A model generated the notes under the pieces. The model saw nothing but the letters and a program-made list of their open reading frames with translations, made no database searches and was not told where the DNA came from. From NCBI RefSeq assembly GCF_040450955.1, contig NZ_CP144373.1, positions 910,486-974,485 of the forward strand: a DNA stretch of 64,000 nucleotides, given 5' to 3'. This document shows positions 52,460-61,273 of this stretch, one piece after another (positions within the stretch are counted from its first letter, which is position 1; each line of letters opens with the position of its first letter). The position numbers were made by a program, and so were the translations under genes. This DNA comes from Thermodesulfovibrio sp. 3907-1M. GTDB taxonomy: Bacteria > Nitrospirota > Thermodesulfovibrionia > Thermodesulfovibrionales > Thermodesulfovibrionaceae.

Positions 52460-53365
52460 ATGTTATTCATAACGAAAAAGGATATACCACCGGGACTTAT
52501 AACAGCTGTAAGAAAAGAGAAAGGTTCAAAAAAGTTTATTGTTTTAGTTGCATTATCTGCATTGATTGTTGCTTTAGGCTTTGTTTCAGTTTTGCTTTAT
52601 AATCATTATCTTATGCCGGAATTACAAAGAGCTTCTCAACAAACACTACCTATTGCTACACCACAGGCTTCTGTGTCTCAAACCCAGCCTTTTTATGCTC
52701 AGAGTGAAAGACCTTTTTCAGATACAAAACCTGAAGCAGTAAAACCTTCCGATCAGTCAAGAGAAACAAAGATTGCTGAAATTCCTAAAAAAGTAACAAA
52801 ATCTAAGGAAAAACAGAAATCTATGGCTAAGGAAAATCTGCAGTCCTCAACAAAAAAGCAGTCCAACAAATCTGCCGAAATTCCATTTGAGCAGTTTAAT
52901 ACAGAAACAGTCAAAGCAGCGGATTATCTTTACAGAGCTCAGGATTTTGAAGCAAGGGGAAATTACTCTGATGCCATCTCCGAATACAGGGAATATCTTA
53001 GAATTACAGGAAAGCAGGAGCCAAAAATTCTTGATAAAATTGCAACCCTTTATCTCATGATTGGTGACCTTAAAGAAGCTTCCCACTATTCTCAGCTGAG
53101 CCTGAATCAAGCTCCTGATAATGTCTCAATAATTATTAACTATGGCGTAATTCAGGCAAAGACGGGGAATCTCACAAAGGCTGAAGAATGTTTTAGAAAA
53201 GTTCTTTCTATGAATCCTGAAAACAAAACAGCGCTTTATAATCTCGCCCTTTTAAAAGAAAAGAAAAAACAATACGAAGAGGCACTGAAACTATATGAGA
53301 GGCTTTATCAGCTTGGTGATTCTCAGGCTGCAGAGGCAATTCAGCGGGTAAGGTTATATAAGTAA
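52460..53365 (+). CDS. Membrane-anchored TPR protein
   Basis: 301 residues from the ATG at 52460 (MLFITKKDIPPGLITAVRKEKG); the frame also has a TTG at 52442. One membrane helix at about 30-50 (FIVLVALSALIVALGFVSVLLY), a Ser/Gln/Pro-rich linker to about 150, then TPRs (AADYLYRAQDFEARGNYSDAISEYREYLRI, DNVSIIINYGVIQAKTGNLTKAEECFRKVLSMNPENKTALYNLALLKEKKKQYEEALKLYERL). The layout resembles PilF/PulC-like or MSHA-type assembly accessory proteins, but no motif decides. No ribosome site; leaderless promoter. Tail-to-tail overlap of 12 bases with the next gene. Confidence 0.75.
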   Translation: MLFITKKDIPPGLITAVRKEKGSKKFIVLVALSALIVALGFVSVLLYNHYLMPELQRASQQTLPIATPQASVSQTQPFYAQSERPFSDTKPEAVKPSDQSRETKIAEIPKKVTKSKEKQKSMAKENLQSSTKKQSNKSAEIPFEQFNTETVKAADYLYRAQDFEARGNYSDAISEYREYLRITGKQEPKILDKIATLYLMIGDLKEASHYSQLSLNQAPDNVSIIINYGVIQAKTGNLTKAEECFRKVLSMNPENKTALYNLALLKEKKKQYEEALKLYERLYQLGDSQAAEAIQRVRLYK

Positions 53366-54205
53366 TTTGAATGCATCGGGAATGAATTTTATAATCTCTG
53401 ATATCTGAGTTGATGGTTCTGGATTTGACAGCTGTCCCGCAATTCTGTTAATCATGGCTGCCATGCTACATGCTTTTTCTACTTCGTATCCTGAATCAAT
53501 TAAAGCAGAGACTATACCTGTGAGACTGTCTCCTGTTCCACCAATTGGTTCAAGAGCTTCAATGCATGGTTCTGATACAATATCTATGATTCTGCCCTGC
53601 TTTACAATGTAGTCTGCCCTGCCTTTAACAAGAAGATATTTTGCTGCATTTTCATGTTTATAGGCTCTCTCAATGAGTTCTTCTACTCTGCTTTCATCAT
53701 GAAGAAGAAAACCTCTTGTGTAAAAGGGATGGGGTGCTTCTTCGTCAGCTAAAAAGGCAAGCTCTCCAGGGTCTGGTGTAAAAAGGTCAAAACAACTGGC
53801 GTTCCCGCTCATCTTTGCTGCATACATGAATCCTGCATCAGCTATCAAAAAAGGTTGTTTGTTTAACTCTCGGATGGCAAGCAAAATTTTATTACACCAG
53901 TCAGCATCTGGCATTAAGTAGTGAAATGTCAGTGTATCAAACTCATGATTTTTAATCTCTCTGACGAAAAATTCATATAATCTTCTGCTTCCATAGCCTT
54001 TTCCTGTATCTCCTGCAAGATAAACATATGGTTCAGCTTTACCTGATATTTCAAGGAGTTTGCATGCTGATGCAATCAGAGCAGGTGTGCCCCTCTGTAT
54101 GGAAATTTTTCTACCCTTTACAATTAAAAAATTATCTTCCAGCTGAGCCTTTCCAGAAATAACAGAAAAATCCTCTTCTGGGACAGTTCCTATGACTGCA
54201 AGCAT
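53354..54205 (-). CDS. Ribokinase-like / NAD(P)HX dehydratase-like protein
   Basis: 283 residues. The C-terminal LEPIGGTGDSLTGIVSALIDSGYEVEKACSMAAMINRIAGQ carries the GGTGDxLTG anion-hole motif of the YjeF-C / carbohydrate kinase superfamily. YVYLAGDTGKGYGSRRLYEFFVREI and FDLFTPDPGELAFLADEEAPHPFYTRG fit the same fold. It is shorter and different from housekeeping NnrD. Overlaps the DUF3343 gene by 16 bases, so its role should be tied to sulfur or selenium trafficking with YedE and YedF. Substrate unknown. Confidence 0.75.
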   Translation of the reverse strand: MLAVIGTVPEEDFSVISGKAQLEDNFLIVKGRKISIQRGTPALIASACKLLEISGKAEPYVYLAGDTGKGYGSRRLYEFFVREIKNHEFDTLTFHYLMPDADWCNKILLAIRELNKQPFLIADAGFMYAAKMSGNASCFDLFTPDPGELAFLADEEAPHPFYTRGFLLHDESRVEELIERAYKHENAAKYLLVKGRADYIVKQGRIIDIVSEPCIEALEPIGGTGDSLTGIVSALIDSGYEVEKACSMAAMINRIAGQLSNPEPSTQISEIIKFIPDAFKLLI

Positions 54206-54729
54206 AGTTCTTTTATTTTATCATAGGCCAACTGAAGGGCATATCCACAAAGAGTATGCCCGAGCATTCTTGGCTGTGTTGCTTCATTAATTTTTTTACC
54301 CACAAGGCAGGCAGCTAAATAAGGAACATCCGGGCAGCCTCCGCCTGAAATATTAACAATAGTAAGGCTACCTTTGTGAACAGTTATCTTCATGTTTGCT
54401 GCTCTTACCATGATAAATCTTCCGTAGTCTTTAACATGAAAGAGGTCAACAGGTTTTAAGTTGCCATCATTGGAAGGCAAAAAATCAAGGGGGATAAGCC
54501 CCTGAGCTTCAAGAACATTCAAGATTCCCATTGCTTCCACAACAGGAAATTCTATTGCGAGATCACATCCTTTTCTTACATGTGGAGGCGGTCCTACAAC
54601 TTTTATCTCATATCCGTGCTCTTTTAAGATGTTTTCTGCTCTTATTACTTCTGATGTGTTTTCAAAGATAAGAATTCCTCTGTAAGTAGAAGCAGTCTTT
54701 TGTTTGAATAATTTTTTCAATATCTTCAT
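54190..54729 (-). CDS. DUF3343 protein with extra C-terminal domain (putative Se/S carrier-like)
   Basis: 179 residues. Residues about 17-80 (YRGILIFENTSEVIRAENILKEHGYEIKVVGPPPHVRKGCDLAIEFPVV) match DUF3343, often found next to YedF-type sulfurtransferases. The cysteine in RKGCDLAIEF may be the carrier residue. The C-terminal ~90 residues (LTIVNISGGGCPDVPYLAACLVGKKINEA) have a second Cys motif, GGGCPDVP, that I do not recognise. 11-base gap from the TusA-like gene. Confidence 0.75.
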   Translation of the reverse strand: MKILKKLFKQKTASTYRGILIFENTSEVIRAENILKEHGYEIKVVGPPPHVRKGCDLAIEFPVVEAMGILNVLEAQGLIPLDFLPSNDGNLKPVDLFHVKDYGRFIMVRAANMKITVHKGSLTIVNISGGGCPDVPYLAACLVGKKINEATQPRMLGHTLCGYALQLAYDKIKELCLQS

Positions 54730-54740
54730 TATTCACCTGC

Positions 54741-54959
54741 TCATTCCTTCTTAATTCTCACTCTGTAGCCCGTTGTCTCTTCAGCTATCTCTATAATCTG
54801 CCATCCCATTGAAGTGGCAGCACGGGACACATTCTCCTTTGATGTATCAGTATCGACAAGAATCTCTATCTCACCTTTACCAAATTTTTTAATTGCCTCA
54901 AGTGTTAAAAGAACAGGCTCAGGACATGAAAGTCCTCTTGCATCAACAATCTCAGCCAT
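54741..54959 (-). CDS. TusA/YedF-family sulfurtransferase
   Basis: 72 residues, normal TusA size. DARGLSCPEPVLLTLEAIKKFGKGEIEILVDTDTSKENVSRAATSMGW shows the active cysteine in the CPEP motif that carries persulfide or selenide. GGAGG lies just before the ATG. It follows the YedE-like transporter by 3 bases, giving the usual YedE-YedF pair. Confidence 0.93.
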   Translation of the reverse strand: MAEIVDARGLSCPEPVLLTLEAIKKFGKGEIEILVDTDTSKENVSRAATSMGWQIIEIAEETTGYRVRIKKE

Positions 54960-54962
54960 CTT

Positions 54963-56051
54963 TTACCTCCTTCTCATTGTTAAGCCAATTATTATGCAAA
55001 CTATTAATCCAATTATTGTTGCTACAGCTGTATTTGGACCAATTCCTGAGGGACTGCTTGCCAATCCAAAGTTATGTGCTACTCCTGCACCAACAATCAT
55101 ACCAGAGGCAAATATTGCAGCATCTGCATCTCCTTCACCTGACATGAAAAGCTGTCTGCCAGGACAACCCCCTGCAAGAGTAAAAGCCAGCCCGGCAAGC
55201 GTCATTCCAAGAAAGTTCCACAGCTGCACTGTATGGGCAATTGGTTGCTTTTCAAAGCCAGGATTAAATTGTCCGAGTATAAGATTTGTAATTAAAGCAG
55301 CGATGAAAAATGCAGCCACGCCTGAAAATAAATGCCCCTGCTTGAAAAGTATCAGGTCTCTGAAGGCTCCCATTGTGCAGAATCTGCTTCTCTGAGCAAG
55401 AACACCGATTAACATGGCAACTCCAAGAGAGATAAATAAAGGAGCATGCTGTGAGCCAGGACCTTTTATGCTATAAAAAAGCAGCATTCCTCTGCCTTCA
55501 CCTGCTGGCTGAGGGTCAATAAGTAAAAGTAAAAGAAATCCAAGCATTAAAAGAGGGAAGGCAACTCCAGCTGCCTTTGATGGAGCTGATTGAGTTCTTC
55601 CCAGTGAATAACCAGCCTTAAGAAACCTCGTTCCAATCCATATACCAAAAATCAAACCAAGTAAACCAAAAATAGCGTTTCCGTCTCCACCTGCAAGCCT
55701 TAGAATTGTTCTCCACGGACACCCTAAAAACACCAGTGCACCTATCATTGCAAAAACACCAAGAATGAATCTTATAAAAGGTGCTGAGCCTCCACGAGGT
55801 CTGTATTCTTTAAAGGCAAGGGCAGAAAGAAAAGCTCCAAGAACAAAGCCTATAATTTCAGGTCTCATATACTGAACAACTGCTGCCCTGTGAAGTCCAA
55901 GAGCGCCTGCAATGTCTCTTTCCATACAGGCAACACATATACCCATGTTTGGTGGATTTCCGAGCTTTTGAAGCACAGGAGCAAGTACACCGATAATTAA
56001 ACCAACAAAAATAATGCCACTTCTTGTGGCAAAGAAATTCTTAAGCTCCAT
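54963..56051 (-). CDS. YedE-family sulfur/selenium transporter
   Basis: 362 residues from the ATG at 56051 (MELKNFFATRSGIIFVGLIIGVLAPVL), which has GGAGG upstream; the frame runs on to 56156 without a ribosome site. Two YeeE/YedE halves: NPPNMGICVACMERDIAGALGLHRA and QRSRFCTMGAFRDLILF with conserved Cys in each, and FLGCPWRTILRLAGGDGNA and LAGGCPGRQLFMSGEGDADA (the GCP-GR signature). About ten membrane helices. Known relatives import thiosulfate (YeeE) or are linked to selenium metabolism (YedE). With YedF, DUF3343 and the kinase-like gene this forms one cassette. Confidence 0.9.
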   Translation of the reverse strand: MELKNFFATRSGIIFVGLIIGVLAPVLQKLGNPPNMGICVACMERDIAGALGLHRAAVVQYMRPEIIGFVLGAFLSALAFKEYRPRGGSAPFIRFILGVFAMIGALVFLGCPWRTILRLAGGDGNAIFGLLGLIFGIWIGTRFLKAGYSLGRTQSAPSKAAGVAFPLLMLGFLLLLLIDPQPAGEGRGMLLFYSIKGPGSQHAPLFISLGVAMLIGVLAQRSRFCTMGAFRDLILFKQGHLFSGVAAFFIAALITNLILGQFNPGFEKQPIAHTVQLWNFLGMTLAGLAFTLAGGCPGRQLFMSGEGDADAAIFASGMIVGAGVAHNFGLASSPSGIGPNTAVATIIGLIVCIIIGLTMRRR

Positions 56052-56196
56052 CTGCCTTCCTCCAGAATTTTTTGAATATTTTACTTTAGTAATGGCGATA
56101 TGTAAAATTGTTTTTTTCAATAAATCATTGGATATTGATAGATTTTTCCAATGCACTTTTTGCTGTTCCGAGTAAAAAGATTACCTTCTCAGGTTA

Positions 56197-56226
56197 TTGA
56201 AATCCTTGAAAAACAAACTCTATAAT
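56197..56226 (+). promoter_or_regulatory. Promoter, leaderless type, of the exporter operon
   Basis: TTGAAA at 56197-56202, 18-base spacer, TATAAT at 56221-56226; the GTG start is 7 bases later at 56234 with no ribosome site. Confidence 0.65.
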
Positions 56227-56233
56227 AAAAGCA

Positions 56234-57184
56234 GTGAAAATTAATTTCAAAAAGCTGATAATAGTTGTCGTTATTCTAATTCTTGTGTTTGTTTTATCAT
56301 ATTTGATAATCAAAGGCTCTGAAAAAACTACTCAGGGAATCATTATTTTAAGCGGAAGAATTGAAGGAAGAGAAACGAATGTATCTCCAAAAATTCAGGG
56401 CAGAATTATCAAACTTTACAAAGATGAAGGAGATACTGTAAGGATGGGAGAAATTCTATGTGAGATTGATTCAGAGCAACTAACTGCAAGATACAAAGCT
56501 GCATTTGAAACTGCAGAGGCTTCCTATTCTGCAATTGCTCAGGCTCAGGCAAATCTAATGAAAGCCCATGCCACATATGATAAAGCAAAAAAAGATTATG
56601 AGCGATACACAAACCTTCTTAAAGAAGAACTTGTCTCAAAAAGCGATTTTGATAGAATTAAGATGCAGTATGAATCAGCACAGGCTGAGGTTGAAGCTGC
56701 TTCCAAGGCTATATCTCAGGCAGAGGCAAACTTCAGAGCATCACAGCAAAGGCTGAAGGAGACACAGGCTGATTTAAATGAAACAAAGATTTTTTCACCC
56801 ATTGAAGGAATTATTCTCAGCAGACCTGTTGAATTGGGAGAGGTTGTAAATCCAGGAACTGTTTTGTATGTTATAGTTGACTTAAACAGACTTTATGTTA
56901 AAGTTTATGTGCCTGAACCCGATATTGGCAAGTTAAAGCTTGGACTGCCTGCAAGAGTTTACATTGATGCCTATCCTGATAAGTTTTTCAACGGAAGGGT
57001 TACAAAGATTTATGAGCAGGCTGAGTTTACTCCAAAAAATGTGGAAACAAAAGAAGAGCGAGTTAAACTTGTATTCGGCGTGGAGATTTCAGTAGATAAT
57101 CCAGAGGGACTTCTTAAACCCGGAATGCCTGCTGACGTTGTAATAAAATGGAAAGATGAAGCACCTTGGATAAAGCCACAATAG
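56234..57184 (+). CDS. ybhG: HlyD-family membrane fusion protein (YbhG-like)
   Basis: 316 residues. N-terminal membrane helix (LIIVVVILILVFVLSYLII), first biotinyl-lipoyl half GRIEGRETNVSPKIQGRIIKLYKDEGDTVRMGEILCEID, a long coiled coil (about 75-180) and second half KIFSPIEGIILSRPVELGEVVNPGTVLYVIVD, then the beta-barrel part. It links an inner-membrane pump to a TolC-type channel. Gene order (fusion protein, tandem ATPase, two ABC-2 permeases) matches E. coli ybhGFSR. GTG start at a leaderless promoter. Confidence 0.87.
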   Translation: MKINFKKLIIVVVILILVFVLSYLIIKGSEKTTQGIIILSGRIEGRETNVSPKIQGRIIKLYKDEGDTVRMGEILCEIDSEQLTARYKAAFETAEASYSAIAQAQANLMKAHATYDKAKKDYERYTNLLKEELVSKSDFDRIKMQYESAQAEVEAASKAISQAEANFRASQQRLKETQADLNETKIFSPIEGIILSRPVELGEVVNPGTVLYVIVDLNRLYVKVYVPEPDIGKLKLGLPARVYIDAYPDKFFNGRVTKIYEQAEFTPKNVETKEERVKLVFGVEISVDNPEGLLKPGMPADVVIKWKDEAPWIKPQ

Positions 57185-57202
57185 CTTTTAGATATAATAC
57201 CG

Positions 57203-57246
57203 GAAAATGTCATTCCGAGGGGCTCAATGCCCCGAGGAATCTCTCA
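57203..57246. repeat. Palindromic repeat element between ybhG and ybhF
   Basis: GTCATTCCGAGGGGCTCAAT... closing with GCCCCGAGGAATCTC: GGGGC pairs with GCCCC and ATTCC with GGAAT. Sits within the exporter operon, between stop and next start. Confidence 0.75.
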
Positions 57247-57297
57247 TGAGAAAGGATTCTTAGGGTTTGTATTATTAGCTGATATAAAAAGCATATC

Positions 57298-59007
57298 ATG
57301 ATAAATGAAAAATTCATTATAAAAGTTGAAAATCTCTGCAAAAACTATAAAAAAATCAAAGCAGTTGACAATGTCTCCTTCTCTGTAAACAAAGGTGAAG
57401 TTTTTGGTCTTATTGGTCCTGATGGTGCTGGAAAAACATCAATAATACAGATTCTTGCAGGAGTACTTAAGGCAAGCTCAGGGAAGGCTTTTATAAATAA
57501 CATAGATGTTACAAAAAATCCAGAGGCTGTTAAATCAATCATTGGCTATATGCCTCAAGGTCTTGGACTTAATCTTTATGATTCTCTCTCTATTGAGGAG
57601 AATATTGAATTTTTCAGAGGCTTAAGGCTTATTCCTGATGAAGTATTTGAAAAAAATAAAAAAACACTTCTTGATATAACAAGGCTCACACCATTTCTTC
57701 AGAGACAGGCAAGAGCTCTTTCAGGAGGAATGAGGCAGAAGCTTGCTCTTGTTTGCACATTGCTACATCTTCCAGATATTATTCTGCTTGACGAGCCTAC
57801 AACGGGAGTTGACCCCCTTTCAAGGCAGGATTTCTGGAACATCATTCACGGACTTGTAAGACAAAGGGGCGTGACTGTTTTACTTAGCACATCGTATATG
57901 GATGAAGCAGAAAGATGCCACAGGGTTGCACTCATGCATGAAGGAAGAATTCTTCTTCAGGGAAGCCCTGATGAACTTGGCAATTTAGAGGAAGTTTTTA
58001 TAGAAAAAGTATCAACTTCTCATTCCGAACCTTTTCTTTGTCATTCCGAGTCCTTCGTCTATGCTCAGGGTAAACTCCGCGAGGAATCTCCTGTTATCTT
58101 ATGCAAATCAGTGACAAAACTCTTTGGAAAATTTAAAGCTGTTGACTCTGTTACGCTTGATGTAAAAAAAGGAGAGATTTTAGGACTTCTTGGTCCGAAT
58201 GGAGCAGGCAAGACAACTCTAATAAAAATGATGTGCGGACTTCTTGAACCATCAGAGGGAAGTATCACCATAAATGGATTTGATGTTCAGAAGAAAAAGA
58301 AAAAAATATGGTCAACAATCGGTTACATGTCACAGAGATTTTCCCTTTACAGAGACCTGACAGTAATGGAAAACATGAAGCTTTATGCTGGACTTTACAG
58401 TGTAAAAAGCGGTGATTTCAAAGGAATAATTAAACTGCTCGGACTTGAAGGAGTTGAGGGAAGAATCACAAAAGACCTCCCTCTTGGAATAAGACAGAGA
58501 GTTGCCCTTGCCTGCGCTCTGGTTCATGAGCCACCTATTTTATTCCTTGATGAGCCGACAAGCGGAGTTGATCCTGTTGCAAGAAGAAGTTTCTGGAAGA
58601 TAATTTTTGAGCTATCAAGGAATAAAAATGTAACAGTAATTGTATCAACCCACTACATGGATGAAGCTGAAAACTGTGACAGACTCTGTCTTATGCATCA
58701 TGGAAGGGTTATTGGATTAGGAAGCCCTGAAGAAATTAAGAAAAACTCTGAAAAGCTTTCAGGAAGTCTTATTCAGGTGAAAACAGAAAGGTTTACAGAA
58801 ATCTATGATTTGCTTATAAAGAACTTCAAAGACATATCAATTTACGGAAGCAAGATATTTATAAGAAGCTTTGAGCCAGAAAAGACAAAGCAAAAATTAA
58901 GCGAAATATTAATTAATGCAGAAATCAAACAGTTTGAAATTACCCAGACTCCAATTCCCCTTCAGGAAGCTTTTGTTAACTATATAAGGGAAAGGGAAAA
59001 GAATTAA
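57298..59007 (+). CDS. ybhF: Tandem ABC-2 transporter ATPase (YbhF-like) with a repeat-encoded linker
   Basis: 569 residues, two ATPase domains. Domain 1: Walker A GPDGAGKTS (from residue 40), signature LSGGMRQK (141), LLDEPTTGVDP. Domain 2: Walker A GPNGAGKTT (299), degenerate signature LPLGIRQR (394), FLDEPTSGVDP. Such a second signature is usual for YbhF-type fusions. Between them, residues about 241-265 (SHSEPFLCHSESFVYAQGKLRE) are encoded by a dispersed palindromic element inserted in frame (58018-58093). It powers the two permeases that follow. The stop codon overlaps the next ATG. Confidence 0.93.
   Translation: MINEKFIIKVENLCKNYKKIKAVDNVSFSVNKGEVFGLIGPDGAGKTSIIQILAGVLKASSGKAFINNIDVTKNPEAVKSIIGYMPQGLGLNLYDSLSIEENIEFFRGLRLIPDEVFEKNKKTLLDITRLTPFLQRQARALSGGMRQKLALVCTLLHLPDIILLDEPTTGVDPLSRQDFWNIIHGLVRQRGVTVLLSTSYMDEAERCHRVALMHEGRILLQGSPDELGNLEEVFIEKVSTSHSEPFLCHSESFVYAQGKLREESPVILCKSVTKLFGKFKAVDSVTLDVKKGEILGLLGPNGAGKTTLIKMMCGLLEPSEGSITINGFDVQKKKKKIWSTIGYMSQRFSLYRDLTVMENMKLYAGLYSVKSGDFKGIIKLLGLEGVEGRITKDLPLGIRQRVALACALVHEPPILFLDEPTSGVDPVARRSFWKIIFELSRNKNVTVIVSTHYMDEAENCDRLCLMHHGRVIGLGSPEEIKKNSEKLSGSLIQVKTERFTEIYDLLIKNFKDISIYGSKIFIRSFEPEKTKQKLSEILINAEIKQFEITQTPIPLQEAFVNYIREREKN
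58015..58093. repeat. Palindromic repeat inserted in frame in the ATPase gene
   Basis: From CATTCCGAACC through CTCAGGGTAAACTCCGC to GAGGAATCTCC. Nearly identical to the intergenic copy at 14280-14332, and here it is translated as an inter-domain linker. Confidence 0.85.
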
Positions 59008-60134
59008 TGAATAAAAGACTTCTTACAATAATTAAAAAAGAATTCAGGGAACTGCTGAGAGATCCTCTTTATCTTAGTTTTACTATTATCGTTCCTGTAA
59101 TTATACTGATACTTATGGGTTATGGACTAATACTTGATGTGAAAAACATTCCTGTGGCTTTTCTTGATTTTGACCGTTCAGCTTTAAGCAGGGATTACAG
59201 ACACTCATTCACAAACTCTGAGTATTTCAGATTTTATTCAATGATAAACAGCTATGATGAAGCATATGAACTGATTCAATCAGGGAGATGTAGAGTCATT
59301 GTTGTAATCCCTCCTGATTTTTCAAGAAAGCTTTATAGCGGGCAGAAAACTCAAGTTCAGTTTCTCATTGATGGCTCTTTCCCATCCCGTGCAGAGATAA
59401 TAAAGGGATATGTCTCTGCAATCAATAATCAGTTCAATCAAAAACTTCTTGAAGATTTCACCTCAATGCAGGGCAGACACATAAGTTTTCCAGTAGAAAC
59501 TGAAATGAGAGCCTGGTATAACCCTGCACTTGAAAGCAAAAACTTTGTACTACCAGGGATGCTTGTTATAACTTTGATGTTTTATCCTGTTTTGATTGCG
59601 TCTCTGGTTGTTGTAAGGGAAAAAGAATCAGGCAGCATATTTAATCTTTACTGTTCACCTGTTAAAGCCTGGGAGGTTGTTTTAGGTAAGGCAATTCCTT
59701 ATATAACCATATCTTTTACCACTTACATAATTCTTTTTATCATTACAGTTGTTTTTTTTAAAACAAAGTTTATCGGCAACTTTTTAGTTCTAACAATTGC
59801 TACTTTGCTTTATCTAACATGCACAATTGGAATAGGAATATTTATATCAATGATAGCAAAAACTCAGATAACAGCAATGCTTATGGCATTTTTAGGCACA
59901 ATAACTCCATCTTTTATGTATTCAGGGTTTTTCTCACCTGTAACGAGTATGGAGATTATAGGACAGATAATGAGCAAATTTATTACTGCAACATATTTTA
60001 TAGGCGTTGTAAGAGGGGTTTATCTTAAGGGGCTCGGGCTTGGTTATTATCTGCCTAATATTCTATCTCTTTTACTTTATGCCTTGATTGTATATTCGCT
60101 TTCAATGTTATTTTTCAGGAAAAGAATAGGATGA
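59007..60134 (+). CDS. ybhS: ABC-2 type permease (YbhS-like)
   Basis: 375 residues. Cytosolic start KRLLTIIKKEFRELLRDPLYL, helix 1 (FTIIVPVIILILMGYGLIL), a periplasmic domain to about 175 (NIPVAFLDFDRSALSRDYRHSF, VIPPDFSRKLYSGQ) and five more helices with VVREKESGSIFNLYCSPV, the conserved ABC-2 coupling segment. Starts within the ATPase stop and overlaps the next permease by 4 bases. Confidence 0.92.
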   Translation: MNKRLLTIIKKEFRELLRDPLYLSFTIIVPVIILILMGYGLILDVKNIPVAFLDFDRSALSRDYRHSFTNSEYFRFYSMINSYDEAYELIQSGRCRVIVVIPPDFSRKLYSGQKTQVQFLIDGSFPSRAEIIKGYVSAINNQFNQKLLEDFTSMQGRHISFPVETEMRAWYNPALESKNFVLPGMLVITLMFYPVLIASLVVVREKESGSIFNLYCSPVKAWEVVLGKAIPYITISFTTYIILFIITVVFFKTKFIGNFLVLTIATLLYLTCTIGIGIFISMIAKTQITAMLMAFLGTITPSFMYSGFFSPVTSMEIIGQIMSKFITATYFIGVVRGVYLKGLGLGYYLPNILSLLLYALIVYSLSMLFFRKRIG

Positions 60135-61255
60135 GGTTGTTTTCACTCATAAAAAAAGAGATGACTCAGCTTATGCGAGATAAAGTTTTAATTTTCATTC
60201 TTTTGTGGGGATTTACTGGAATGATTTACACTGCAGGTCATGGAGTTTCTATGGAAGTAAGGAACTTCCCAACAATTATATATGATATGAGTCATAGCCC
60301 TGAAGGCAGAGAAATTGTCAGCAGATTTCAAAAGCCTTACTTTAAAATCCTTGCCTTTGTTGATAATGACAGGGAAGTGGTAGAATGGCTTGACAGCGGT
60401 AAAGCATCAATGGCTATTGTTATTCCTCCAGATTTCAAAAGAAAGCTTAAAGGTTCAGGAGCAAAAATACAGGTAATAATTGATGGAACAATGTCCATGT
60501 CTGCAACAATGGCTGTTGCCTATGTATCATCAATAACATATAACTATGCAATAGAAGTTTTTGAAAGAAAGATGGGTATAACGAGTAGATTTTTTAATGA
60601 AATCCCGATCATTGATGAAAGAGTAAGGGTTCAATTCAATCCAAACATACTTACATCATGGTTTATGAGTTTGCTTGAGCTTTTCAACGTAACAACAATG
60701 GTTTCTCTTCTTGTAACTGCGGCAGCACTTGTAAGAGAAAAGGAATATGGAACAGTTGAACAACTTCTTGTTACACCTGTCAGAACATGGGAGATATTTG
60801 TTGCTAAAATAATTCCAACAATTTTTGCAGTAGGAGTCCTTTCCCTTTTAAGCATATTTTTGATGATTAAAGGGGTATTTAAAGTTCCAATAAGAGGAAG
60901 CTTGCTGCTTTTTTATCCTGTTATGATTTTTTATGTTTTTACCATGTCTTCTCTTGGAATAGCAATTGCTACTGTGGCAAGAAATCTTGCGCAATCAATG
61001 ATGCTCATGCTCGTAATTCTTACACCAATGCTCATGCTCTCAGGTGCATGGACACCACCTGAGTCAATGCAACCTTTTATGCGCTATTTAAGCCTTATCT
61101 CTCCAATGCGATATTTTATTGACTTTGGTTACAGCGTTCTTTTTAAAGGTAATGGAATAAAGTATGTCTGGTATGATATTTTTGGAATAATTATTCTTGG
61201 CAGCATACTGTTTAGCTTTTCAGTTTACCGTTTCAGAAAAATTTTTGCAAAGTAG
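60131..61255 (+). CDS. ybhR: ABC-2 type permease (YbhR-like)
   Basis: 374 residues, paralog of the preceding gene: LFSLIKKEMTQLMRDKVLIFI, periplasmic region with VIPPDFKRKLKGSG, VREKEYGTVEQLLVTPVRTWEIFVAK and membrane helices ending in LSGAWTPPESMQPFMRYLSLISPMRYF. Likely a heterodimer with YbhS. Last gene of the exporter operon; it meets the minus-strand tolC-type gene 18 bases later, with no clear hairpin terminator between. Confidence 0.92.
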   Translation: MRLFSLIKKEMTQLMRDKVLIFILLWGFTGMIYTAGHGVSMEVRNFPTIIYDMSHSPEGREIVSRFQKPYFKILAFVDNDREVVEWLDSGKASMAIVIPPDFKRKLKGSGAKIQVIIDGTMSMSATMAVAYVSSITYNYAIEVFERKMGITSRFFNEIPIIDERVRVQFNPNILTSWFMSLLELFNVTTMVSLLVTAAALVREKEYGTVEQLLVTPVRTWEIFVAKIIPTIFAVGVLSLLSIFLMIKGVFKVPIRGSLLLFYPVMIFYVFTMSSLGIAIATVARNLAQSMMLMLVILTPMLMLSGAWTPPESMQPFMRYLSLISPMRYFIDFGYSVLFKGNGIKYVWYDIFGIIILGSILFSFSVYRFRKIFAK

Positions 61256-61273
61256 CATGGAATAAATCTAATT

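Noticed and set aside
56052-56156. 35-residue N-terminal extension of the YedE-type protein
   Set aside because: No ribosome site at 56156, while GGAGG precedes the ATG at 56051 and homologs start near there.
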